Of a stretch of 64,000 nt of DNA, positions 43,996 to 55,700 are shown in pieces. Each line of letters begins with the position of its first letter. Positions within the stretch are counted from its first letter, which is position 1. The notes below the pieces were generated by a model. It made no database searches. It was not told the origin of the DNA and saw nothing but the letters and a program-made list of their open reading frames with translations. The translations under genes were made by a program, and so were the position numbers. This stretch comes from Synanceia verrucosa (taxonomy: Eukaryota; Chordata; Actinopteri; Perciformes; Synanceiidae): the NCBI GenBank assembly GCA_029721515.1, contig CM056562.1, forward strand, positions 18,917,335-18,981,334, in the 5' to 3' direction.

Positions 43996-44580
43996 CCATT
44001 GATGTGGTACGGGTTTCTTATATGGCGTCTTTCACAGTGCAGTAAATACATCAGAGAAGGGAAGAAGCCAGAGGAAGAGGGCTCTGTTTTCTAAAACAGC
44101 TACAGGTGTTTGTCTTACATAAAATGGTGGATTGTAATGAGCCTCTTGTTTACATGGGGTGGTTAAGTGCAGGTTTCCTCCCCAGACCAGTGTTTTTGAA
44201 TGGGTGTGGCAGCTCCTGTTTTCAACATCTTATTTGCTTCTTTTAATCTCTGCTTTCTCTCCTCATTGACATTCTGACAGAAAACACACCTGTAGATGAT
44301 TTCTTATCAACCTGCGTGTGAATTCAGTGAAAGATGTCGTGTTTGAGCTCAGACTCGAGGAATGCCAGTCTTGTTTGTTGGTGATACTGGTTAGCTGAGA
44401 CTACCTGTGCTGCAGTGCAACACCTGTTAGCTCAGAGAGAGAGAGAGAGAGGGGCGGTTAGTCATTTCCAAGCTGAGCCTCTGAAATTTAAAACCGGTCC
44501 GTCAGGTTCTGGCTCATTCATAAACACATGCATGTACACAACAAATACTGAACCTTGAAGTCACCTGAAGCTGAGAATAT

Positions 44581-44599
44581 GTTGTTGTTGTTGTTGTTG
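44581..44599. repeat. (GTT)n microsatellite
   Basis: Six GTT triplets in intergenic DNA. Confidence 0.85.
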
Positions 44600-45388
44600 C
44601 AACAGAAACAGGTGAAAAAGTCTTTCCTGTCCCAACATGACCAGTGTTCAGTGCTCTGTGTGGTTGTGCTTCAGGCAAAGGAGCACTTCAATCCCTGTTA
44701 CACATTAACTGACTAAATGTATTTTATTTTGAAAGTACATATCAGCAGACTGACTTTTCCTTTTCTACTGTTTCAAATAATGCACACAAATGCCAATCTG
44801 AGCATTAATCTACTGTGTTTTAGTTGCGTTGCCTCGCCCAGGTTTTCTCCCCTGTGGGCCCTCCCTCCCCTCGTCTCCATAGCAACACTGGTACGAAAGC
44901 ATGTCTGTAACTAGTCCAGGCAGGTATCATGTATCCTCCCCTCCTCTTTCTCTCCTCTCTCTCTCTCTTCTCTGTGAAAGACAACAGGAACGAGGTGTGT
45001 CGCCTGCTGTCAGCGACCTGCTGCAGGTATCAACACGTCACGAACATTTCCACCAATGTCGCAGCCGGATACCAGTTTTTTTTGTCCCACAGAAACTGGG
45101 AAGTAGGACCAAATGACTGTCATGGTTTCTGTGGACTTGAACAGCTGCACAGTTTTATGAAAGATGATTTTATACGCTCAGTGAAATCCCGTTTGCTTCA
45201 GTTTATTTTATTCAAGACATGTACAATAATTCAAGAGTAATTATTTTATATGACAAATAAATATAATACCTGGCAATATTCACTGTATACAAGATAATAC
45301 TGAGAAGGGGAAAAAAATCTTCTTTTTTAAAAGTACCTTACTTAAAAATTGTTGTTTTCCAGTTGGACTACATAGGTCACTACTGATT

Positions 45389-45709
45389 TGAGCTGCAACT
45401 AATGATTATTTTCATTGTCCATTAACCTGTTTTCTCAAATAATCTATTAGTTGTTTGGTCTATAAATATCAGCGTTCCTAAAAGTCCTAGATGACATCCT
45501 TATGTCTTGTTTATTATCAAAATATATTAGTTTACTGTCACGGAGGAGTGAAGAAAACAGAACCTATTCACATTTAAGAAGCCGGAATCAGAGAATATTT
45601 ACTTTTTTCCCTTAAAAAAATGATTCAAACCTATGAATCGATTGTAAATATCTGGAGACAAACTTAATAGTTGACAAGGAATCGATTCAAACTAATGGTT
45701 TGCAGCTCT
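45389..45709. mobile_element. hAT-like MITE, copy 2
   Basis: The left end (GAGCTGCAACTAATGATTAT) and the right end (AATGGTTTGCAGCTCTA) are inverted repeats. The interior matches copy 1 (TAGTTGTTTGGTCTATAAAT, CAGAGAATATTTACTTT). This is the best preserved of three copies. It has no open frame. Confidence 0.75.
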
Positions 45710-46780
45710 ACATTTGATGCTGTTCCTTCTTATTCTCTGGTAACAAACACAAAGGAGAGGAACATGTTTATCTTGAACTCAACAATGCATTTGCACCAGC
45801 CTTGTTCCCTCAACTAGTCACATCCTCTTACCACCTTTGTCTAGTTTAACCTTAAGCCTGTGTTACTTCTCTAAACAACGTCATGTCAAACAAAGCGGTG
45901 GCATCATGCTCATTTCAGATACTCACTCTGCCAGAGAGACTTGAAGTATTTGTACATGATTAAAGTTCCACCACTTCCCTGGCTATTCAGTAACTACGAG
46001 CACACAGGGTCCAAACTCTTAGAAACTCTTCTTTCCCCGACACCACCAGCTCACTCACTCAACCTTTTTGATCAGCGCTATTCTGTTTCTTGCCCCCTGC
46101 TTTCATCATATTGTTCAATATCCTTCATTACACGGCAACATGTTAACACTGCAAGGGATTTAGTTCCCAGTAGAGTTATTGTGCCCTACAGGAGGACAGA
46201 AAAAGACAGAAAACACTTAATTACTCATTCACAAAGCCTCATTGCCTCTTCTACACTGTGTGCGGCTGTGCATTGTTTTTTAAGACAAAAATCTACTTCA
46301 AAGAGCGTCTGTACAAAAGGAAATGTCCCGCACAGACAGATTGATGAGACATTAGCTCAGTCTGTCAATAAATAACTTTGGCTTTTTTCTCTTTATAGAG
46401 CTCGGCGCATAAAAGCAACTCATTCATTAAGGGCCAAAGACAAGTAAAGCCTCTTGGTTGTTTCTAGACACCTTTGGACCCGTGTTGTATAAAAAAAGTT
46501 CACTGCTCCGGTTTTATGAGCCACCTGCTGTATATGAAATTATAACAAACAGATGACAGAGATGAGACCAAACTCATCTGGTTGGAGCTCCAGAAAGTGA
46601 GAAGTGATCGTCAAGTGCCAGCAATTAGTCTGATCCGATGAGACACATCAACAGGTTAACACTGATTAGAAAGAAAAGTTGTGGGACAACTGAAGCGAAT
46701 AAAAACAAGTCCTTCAGTTTCAAACTAAAACTAGGTAAAAGGCAGCTCAGTGAGGGGATATTTCTGTGTTTTCAGGGCCG

Positions 46781-49700
46781 TCACAGCAGCGTGGGCGTCT
46801 TGCTGGGTCGTCCCAGCGCTGGTGGAGATTTGCTCCTCAGCTCTTTGCTCTTCAGGCTGATGGGCTGAGCCTCCATCAGGGCCGGGGCGGAGAGGTGGTG
46901 GGCGGCGGCCTTCTGCTGATGAGCGCTGTTGATGTAACTGGAGACAAGGAGGGTGATCTCCCTTATCTGTTGACAAAACACGATGAAGATGGAAGTCATC
47001 AACTAGATGACTTTCCCTCTTACCCACAGTGCTATTTATCAATCTAGATTGTTTTGGTGTGAGTTTTCCAGGTGTTGGAGATGTAATGGTACAAGATGGC
47101 ACTCCGCTTTTCCTGCTCAAAGTGACAAAAAAAAATCTTGAAAAAAAATTCTGAAATATTGACACATGTATTCAAGATAATCCACACCTTGTTTTGAGGA
47201 GTTTCATATAGGAACTATTTTCTTTCTATAAATAGCACAGCAGCAAAGAGGAAAACTGCATTTCTGATTCCTAAATTATTACAAAAAAGAAAATGCTTTA
47301 TTTTGAGATTACCAGCTTTTGCCCATTTTACCCATTTTAGGTTAGACTAATCAGGAGAGGTTAGACTTGATGGGTTGCAGAACTCATTCAATCTTAATCT
47401 CTTCAGTATTTTTGGAAATGACAAGAGGATCGAGTCAGTCAAGATCGAGTCAGTCAAGAAAGCAAGTTCCCAAAATGTTGAACTATTCCTTAAAACTTTA
47501 AGAAGTCAGTGATGCTATAACTGGCACATGTTTTATTTCATTAATGTGAGCCCATACATCAGGTAAATCCTGCTGAGTGTCTTAATGGCCGCCGTGGTTC
47601 CTCACTCACCTTGGAGGCGTCCATTGCAAACAGATGTTTCTCTGTGGGTTTGTCTTTGCTGGTGTTGGCACCGACGCTCTGCCCGACAACCAGCATGAAG
47701 TCCTGTTTGCAGCCTCCAAACGTCATCAGGTTCTTGTAGGGGTGGGACACCAGCAGCTTCTGAACACACACATGAATGGATATTAATGTTATGGCTAAAT
47801 TCATGTGGAGTTTTTAACGCTTCATAAAAATCACTCATGTTCTTGTTCATGTAGGTGTGAGCGAGTGACAGCACGACTGAGAAAGACTAAAGCAAAGCTG
47901 CATTAAGTTTGTATTAAGTGAGCACAGAAACTGGAAGCAAACTAGCTTCTTAAATCAAACAAAGCTTTGATATGAGCTCACTGCTCAGCATCACAATGTT
48001 TAATATTCAAACCATTTCACACTGTATTCATGACCTATAAATGCCACCTCTGTCCTCAGGAACTGTAACTACAGGAGGTCATGTGGACGCAGACTTACGA
48101 CAGAGTTGTGCTCCAGAACGCTGATACCGTCTTCATGCACTGCCAACCAAACACGAGCACCCTGCTCTGGAGAGGAAGTGATGGACTGACCACACATAGA
48201 GAAACAGGAAAAAGTCAGTTAACTCCCATGATACCTCACAACATGACACACACTGCGGTACACAATCATAACACAATGCTCTGATGGGCAGTGCTTAACA
48301 AATATATTAGTCCACCTGTCCTGTTTGTCTCAAAGAGCCTCCAGCATCATTTCAGAGATTTGATTCAGACTGAATTAACGACACTGTATGTACATTGTGA
48401 ATCCGTTTAATATCCCCACTGTGTATTGCATGTTACAGAATTTCCTTCCAATAAATCTTGTCTTTTTATTCCTAAATTTGAGCCAGAACACTGGAATTCT
48501 CTGAGATGTAAGAAATTAATCCAGAATAACAAACTCCTACTAAAACATTTTTTATGTTCAGGAATGCCAGGAAATAACTGGAACTTGGCATCTCATTAAA
48601 AATAGTTATGTGCTTTGTTTGAAAATTCATGGATAACAACAATAATCATATTTTAGTATTAAAACTATCATTTTGATTGAAGAGGTTGCACATACTGGTG
48701 GATTAACCATTACAGAGACTTTGGTAATCAGTAATTCTGAAAGCAGAAGCTACTGTGTTCAAAATGAACCAGTCACATTCAAAATTACGCTTGTAGGCAG
48801 ATAGAGCCACTTTCATTAATAGCAGGTGTGTGCTGATTAAAACCAGATTTAACAGATGTTGCTGTGGGATCTGCTTGATTGTTGAAGAGTTGCTTTCCAC
48901 TGGGAGAGCTACAAGAAAAAAGAATCTGCAGGATCTAACCATTGAGGAGGAGAGAGATAAATATGGAAAGATGTATGTTGCTTATCTGAATATTACATTG
49001 TCACGTCGTTACATTTCAAAAACCTGCAATTTCATGAGGGTGTGAGAGACTGTGTCTCCAAGCTGATGATAAAATACATTTAATGAACAAAATACACAGT
49101 TCACACACACACACACACACACACACACCTCTGCTTCAAACAGTTTGGCACCAAAGAAAGGCCACTTCCTGGCAACGGTCAGGTAGATCCGGACACATTC
49201 GGAGGAACTTCGACCCCTCAGGGAGGCCCAGCGGGCAGAGAGACGCTGCAGCAGCTGCCTGAGTGGAAGAGACATCCACAGTCAGTATCCATTTATACGC
49301 TGGTCGTGCTGCATAACATGAAATATCTCTGTTGTTTAACTCTATTTGTGCTGATTGAATGTGTAAAAAACAACTTTCCATGGAGAAACCAAACTAGATT
49401 TGTATGAAAAAACTGATTAGAGTTATCATGTGTTCAGTATTTATGACAGGAAATTAACGATAAATAAAATATATGGACAACTAGAATAATAGAATAGAAT
49501 ATTTTTTACATGCACTTACTGTAGCAAGGTTAAAAAAGTTATAGTAAGAAAAAACAAACAAACAATAAAACAACACCAATGCAATAATGGAATAAATAAT
49601 AATAAATATTTACAATATGAACTGAAAAAAGTCAAGAAATAGATTTTTCAGTTCTGTTAAATAAAATATTTAATCTATGGATATTACTAAATTATGAATT

Positions 49701-52700
49701 ATAAAAATGGTTATAAAACTGTGCTGTGCATGAAATAGTGCAAATTAGTTACTGCTGTGTGAAATAAGTAAAAATAAATACGAAATAAATAGGACGTGTG
49801 TTGTGGTACCTGAGTTGCTCCTCAGACGTGGTCCTGCGGTAATGTTTGGGGTAAAATCGGTCCAGAACCTGTTTCAGGGTTTGGTTAGACTTGGTCTGAG
49901 CTGATCCAGGGGCAGAGAAAGGACGCTCAAAGTCCCCAAACTCCACCTGAGCACAAACAAAAAAGTGTTGTACTGTGCTGTTTAATATTTAAAATGAGAT
50001 AAATAAAAATAAAATTGACCTCAGACCTGGGCCAGCAGCGCAGCCATTTCCAGAGCCAGTTCCTTATTGACAGGGAAGTTTCCTGCTACGATGGCCTCGT
50101 TGGTCTGATAAGCCAGCAGCAACCTCTCCCTCTCCGACTCCCCCCTGACCTGTAGAGAGAAGTACAGCCTGTGGATGGAAAAGTGAAAGTGAGAAGAAGT
50201 AAAGCATGGAAAAGGTGAGAGACAGATGGACAGTTGGTTTGTTTGTCTTGTATTTCTAAAGAGTGCAACAGTTTGGTCTCCTCCACAGTTCAGAGCAGAA
50301 TCCTGAGCCTGAATCAACATGTGGACGTGTTGGTAACACCCAAAAATACCCAACACTTAAAAATGATAAATCAACAGTTCATTAAACTTCATTACTTTAA
50401 TGGTAACAAACAACAAACTGATAATCAATAATGTTTACTTATTAATAATGTGTTATCATAACAGTTTATTCTTGCACACATATTATATAACATTTTATAA
50501 CACTTTGATATTTGGTTTATTTGTTGACAGTAACTAAATAATAATAACACATTTACATTAAATTACATTTAAATAATTAAAATACTTCTCTGAAAACTCA
50601 AAGACACCTTACGTATTTACAAATGAAAACAGAGAGCAAAAAAAAACATAACATAAAATATTGAGTATTAAAAGCATTATTAACTCACTTATTAACTAAG
50701 TTTAATTAAGTTATGGTTACTGTGGCATGTTACTGACTTCTAGGCATCTATTAATGACAGTCTCTTCCTGGTCTACCTGTTCTTGTAGGTGAGGCGGACC
50801 GTCCTGGTGTTTTCAGACTTGCCCGTGTGCTGCTCCTTTGAGGCTTGCTCCCATTTGGAGATAATGTCACAAATCTGCAGGCGATAATCAGATGACAGTT
50901 TGGTGTTTAACTGTTAGTTTCTTGTTTTCCTCTCTTCAAATGGTGACCACTGCAGGTGTAGCAGACACACCTTGATGCCTCCTTGCAGACAGTGTTCCAG
51001 CTCTCGACCAGTGGGGTCATCAGTGTAGAGGCTGAACCCAGACAGGCCTGTTTTCCTGATGCCGGTGTCCTGGTTCAGGCGACACTGGAACTCGTCCACT
51101 GTGGTCGAAGCATCGAAGCTCACCACCTATGGAAATGCAATAAATAACATTGATCATGAGGGTTAAGCACCTTTTTTCCCTCATTTTCTAACCACTTAGT
51201 GTAACAGAAAAGGTAATTTTAAGTGTCTATGGACAGTCTGACAAAGACGAGGTCTGTTTTAATGCAGCTGGCCCCAGAGCTGATACTAGTCACCTGGGCT
51301 GTGATGTCATAGATGATGGGATGCACGGAGCAGGAAGTGATGACAACAAAAGCTCCCTCAAGAAAAACCTTAACTCAGTCTACAGCATGTGAGCATGCGC
51401 ACAATGTGCACAACAAACACACGGATGTGTGAACACAGATCACAGCCAGCTACGAGGCCTTCACTGTTAACAATATTATTATTATCATTTATCCTCCTGC
51501 GTGGCGTGTTCTCACTACCTGGTAGGTGTTATTGAGGAAGTGAACGGGGACACTGAAAGGCAGGGAGTGATGGTAGGGATTCCTCAGCAGGATGGACAGG
51601 ATCTCCATACGGGACGGCCGGGACGGCCTCTCGCCTTTCTGCTGGGTCCTCTCCATAGAGCGCTGGCAGTAAATGGCGTACTTACCCACCTCAGTCCTGA
51701 GGACACAGCGGTATACAGTACTGTCAGCGCAATTCACTCAGACCAGCTAGTGCTAGCAGAATAATGCTAATTTAGTGGTATTGCACTTAAATAAAGCAGC
51801 TGAATAAAAGGTATCCTGACTTAAAGTCATCAGTGTGCGTCAAGCTCTAAAAACACTGGATCTTTTCCACTTAATGACATTCAACAGCCTCTTTTTAATC
51901 CCCTGACTGGTACATGCCCATGTCTTTCAATCTCCACACCAGGTCAGGTTTTGCATTAAAAACCCAAATCTAGGATTTCTCTGACTAGACAAATCTCCTC
52001 CAGAGCCACACTAGACATTATACTTTTATGACTCATATAATTGGTGGAGTGGCCCTTTATTTGAGTCTAATTTAAAGGGACAGTTTGTAGGATTTTAGTG
52101 GCATGGATGCAGATTGTTTTTTAAACAAACAACAAAACAAATAAAATCACGACCATTTCTACTTTCAGACATTTATATAGCTGATATTATATATAATTCC
52201 TGCAAATAAATCCTCATAATGTTGCACTGTTAATGTTCCTTTAAGTTTATCAGTGCAACAGTACATAAAAACAAATATTTCACTGAGCTGATGTGTATAA
52301 ACTTAGTTTAAGATTATTTAACCTGCAGTAGATCCCTGGAGGGAGGCACAGGAAACAGCAGCCAAATTGTATTCAAATACATGCGCAGCCACAAAGTGTG
52401 GTGTGCATTAAGTTTCTGTGGAGCATGAATAACGTGCTTCAGTAGAGCAGATGTTAATACAGCATGATTTACAGAACTGACTGTAAAAGTGGCTCCTTAA
52501 TAATATCATGTCAGTATTATGGTATGAAAAACATTTAGGGCAAGTTAATCTTAGAGATGAAATAATTATTCAAACGTTAGTCGGAAGACAGAATCTAAAC
52601 TAGACTAATTTGGTTTTAGTGTAAGTTAGTTTTCAAGCAAAACCTTGAAATGTTCAACATATTACAGGACTTTTTGCTCACTGCAAATTAAATCTTGTAC

Positions 52701-55700
52701 AAGATATCTGAAGAACTGGATTTAGAAAAAACTGAATGATGAGAAAATAATGGCCAGATTATTTATTCCTGAAGAAAATCATTAGTTTCAGAAGTTAAGG
52801 AGTTTTTCAGTTGAAAGAATTAATAGAAAAATGTTGGTGAGAATTTTTTAATACAAGGCTTTGTCTTGTTTTTGTGGTGTTTCTTTATTGTTAAATGTTG
52901 AGCCTTGGTAACGTTCTACTGTTTTCTCACCTGGAGTCGCCGTGTCGCTTGAGGTGAACCTGGAGCAGCCAGAGGAACGGATGCTGAGGCAGAAACAGTC
53001 CGACGCATAAGGCCAGAAACTGCCAGCCCTGAGGAACAACATGCAAACAAATAATCTGCTCAAACTGTCATGAATATGTGAAAGAAAAGCTGCAGAAAAC
53101 TGCTGTATACCGTTTTAAAATGGGAATAATTTGCCACAAATGTAGCTTTTTTTGAGATTATTAATCAGATGCTGAATTTGTTTATTTAAATCTTGCAGCT
53201 GTCTAATTGAGTTTTGATTCTTGATTATATTGTTTACTTTCACTTCTCTTTTGAGAATAACAGGAAGTGGTGAACATGAATTTCTGCCCTCTGCTGGTCA
53301 TCACTTTCAAAGCAGGTGTTCTTTGTTCAAAGCATTTTGAGGACTTGCTCTTTGAAAGCACTTTTGGTTATCATGCTAATATAAAGGAGAAATGACTCTT
53401 CAGAAGTAATTTTGAACTTAAAGCTACGATTACCTGCTGCAGCGTCCCTCTCCCCTCTCTCTTCCTGTCTGTGCTTGTTTATCTGTTTTTTTTGAGTCTG
53501 CTTTCCCTGCAGGTAGTGGAGGAGGGAGTGGCAGAGGCAAACAATATTTGCTCTCCAGTTCGATGCTTATTCTTTTTAATTTTTTGTTGTTATTTATAGA
53601 TTTTTGTCACCCAGCTTTCACCAACATCGACCAGAATTTAATTGACATTGGCCCAAGGAACAATTTATCCATTAGAAGGAAATACTACTAATAGATGTAT
53701 TTTTATCTGAACTATTTACCTGTTGTGAATCAGCAAAACTCCCAATTCTGTTGTGTTCACTGGAATACAATGACAATAAAGACTTTTGACTGATTGGATC
53801 CATGTTTTCGGAGTCACTTTTTAAAAATAAAAACTCTTATTTACTCTTTCTAACTTTTCCAGACACCCTGTTCTCTGATTCGTCAGTGTTTTAGGTGGGT
53901 AAGACATGCTCCTGCTGCCACCTTGTGGTGACTGTACGTACCTGCAGGGGTCCTGGGTGGCCGTGCGGCTGCCTCCTGCGGGTCTGTTTGATGAGCTGGC
54001 AGAAGAACTCGTTCTGGAGCTCCGGGTGGGTCAGACACACCTGCAATGCACTCTGGGCCAGAGAGACGTGGTAGTCGATGGCCGGAGCATCGATGGCCAC
54101 ATTGATGAAAAGCTGACAAGTCTGACCATGGATGAGAGGTAGAGTTTAAAAAGACACACACAGAGGCAGAGATCACATGACTGTGGATGAAACAGTGTCT
54201 TAAAAACCTTGAAGAGTTTAACGGCCTCCGTCTGCAGAGCCTGTGAAGGCAGCGTGGTGAGAGGAGAAGGCAGAGCTTCTTTACTGAAGCCCAACATGGG
54301 ATGTCTCCAGATCTGAGAGTCTGAAAGACAAAGAGCCAGACTGCTAGTCAAAGACAGTAAATCAGCAAATTGAGTAACGTTAAAATAAATAATGAATTAA
54401 GCTGTATTGTATGTTCACCCTTAACTCAATATATCAGTAACTTTTCTCTGCATCTTGTTTGCATGTTAAATTAAAAAAAAAATGACGTTTGAGTCAAAAT
54501 GATGTTGTATAAGGTAAACAAGCAAGACAAAAATAATGACTACATTATGATATAATATCTCAAAATAATGACCAACTTTCTCAACATAGTGAGTTAACAT
54601 CCCAAAACAATGACTTACTATCTCAAAATAATATTTCTTAAACTAATGATTTAATGTCTCAAAATGACAAGTTAACATCTCAAAATAACTTACATATGAT
54701 AATGACTTAATATCTTACAATGATGAGTTAGGGTTTCAAATTATTAACTAGTACCTCAAAATAATTAATATCTCAAAATAATAATTTCTTATCTCAAACA
54801 AATGACTTAATATCTTAAAATAATGATTTAATCTCAAACTCATGAGTCATTTCTCATTAAAAGAAAGTGATGTGGTAGAAACTCTCACTTGGATCTCCAT
54901 CCAGTAGGAAGAGTTTTCCCACCAGTTGTTCAAACTCAGTGCCGACTTTTCCCACTGTGGTTCCTGCAGCCACGGACAGATGGTAGAGCCACGAGTCCTG
55001 CAGAGACACATCACACATCACGTTCTGATGTCAGGCTAAACAAATATAAATATGAATAAACTTGGAAGTGTCAGTTTCAGACCTTTTCGTGGCGGGACTC
55101 GATGAGCAGGTAGGTCGGTCCTTGCTCTTGTGGGTGGATGGCGATGGTGAAATGTGCCGCCTGTAAGCCCCGCCCACAGGCCTTCAGGTCGTCATCTGAA
55201 TCTCTTGACCTGTCCACCTCCTCCACCCGGGCCTCCCACAGCTTAATCTGACCAAGAGGGAACTGAGAACACACAGACACTGAAATAAAGCTTCAAACTA
55301 CTGAAGCATTTACAATACAGTCCAATTCAGTCCATCAGGAGAGTACAAAAACATGAACCTGATGAGAGCAATACAGCCTGGTCATTTTATGAGAGGATAC
55401 TGCTATACTTAAACCGGCAACAATCAATTGATTAGTTATTAGTTAATTATTAATCTGCAACAAGTACATTTTTAAGGAATATAAACGTAAAACGTGAATA
55501 TTTTCAGGTTTTTTTCTCCTCTATGACAGTAAACTGAATATCTTTGAGTTGTGGACAAAAAAAGACGTTTTGCGACGTTGTGTTGAGCTTTTTGAAAACT
55601 CAGATCCACATTTTTTTCACATTTTCTGACTTTTTATAGATTAAGCAACTGACTGATTAATTGAGAAAAAATCCACAGATGAATCAACAATGCAATTACT

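Larger units (their letters stand above)
43996..46780. other. intergenic region, epcam / plekhh2 tail-to-tail
   Basis: No exon is supported. The stretch holds GA (44434-44452) and GTT (44581-44599) microsatellites, a pyrimidine-rich tract near 44940-44980 and an hAT-like MITE (45389-45709). The plekhh2 3' UTR must occupy part of it. Minus-strand AATAAA candidates are near 45509 and 45205, so the UTR may be 1.3-1.6 kb, but this is a guess. Confidence 0.5.
46781..54320 (-). other. plekhh2: plekhh2 MyTH4-FERM exons and C-terminus
   Basis: Exons are 54208-54320, 53942-54121, 52931-53028, 51519-51696, 50971-51126, 50777-50874, 50027-50168, 49810-49946, 49129-49258, 48099-48185, 47610-47759 and 46781-46966. 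MyTH4 carries LTTLPSQALQTEAVKLFK, YHVSLAQSALQVCLTHPELQ and CQLIKQTRRRQP. FERM carries YHHSLPFSVPVHFLNNTYQV, LYTDDPTGRELEHCLQ, VRIYLTVARKWPFFGAKLF and NLMTFGGCKQDFML. The stop is TGA at 46781-46783. The donor of exon 49129-49258 lies at the edge of a GT microsatellite. Confidence 0.95.
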
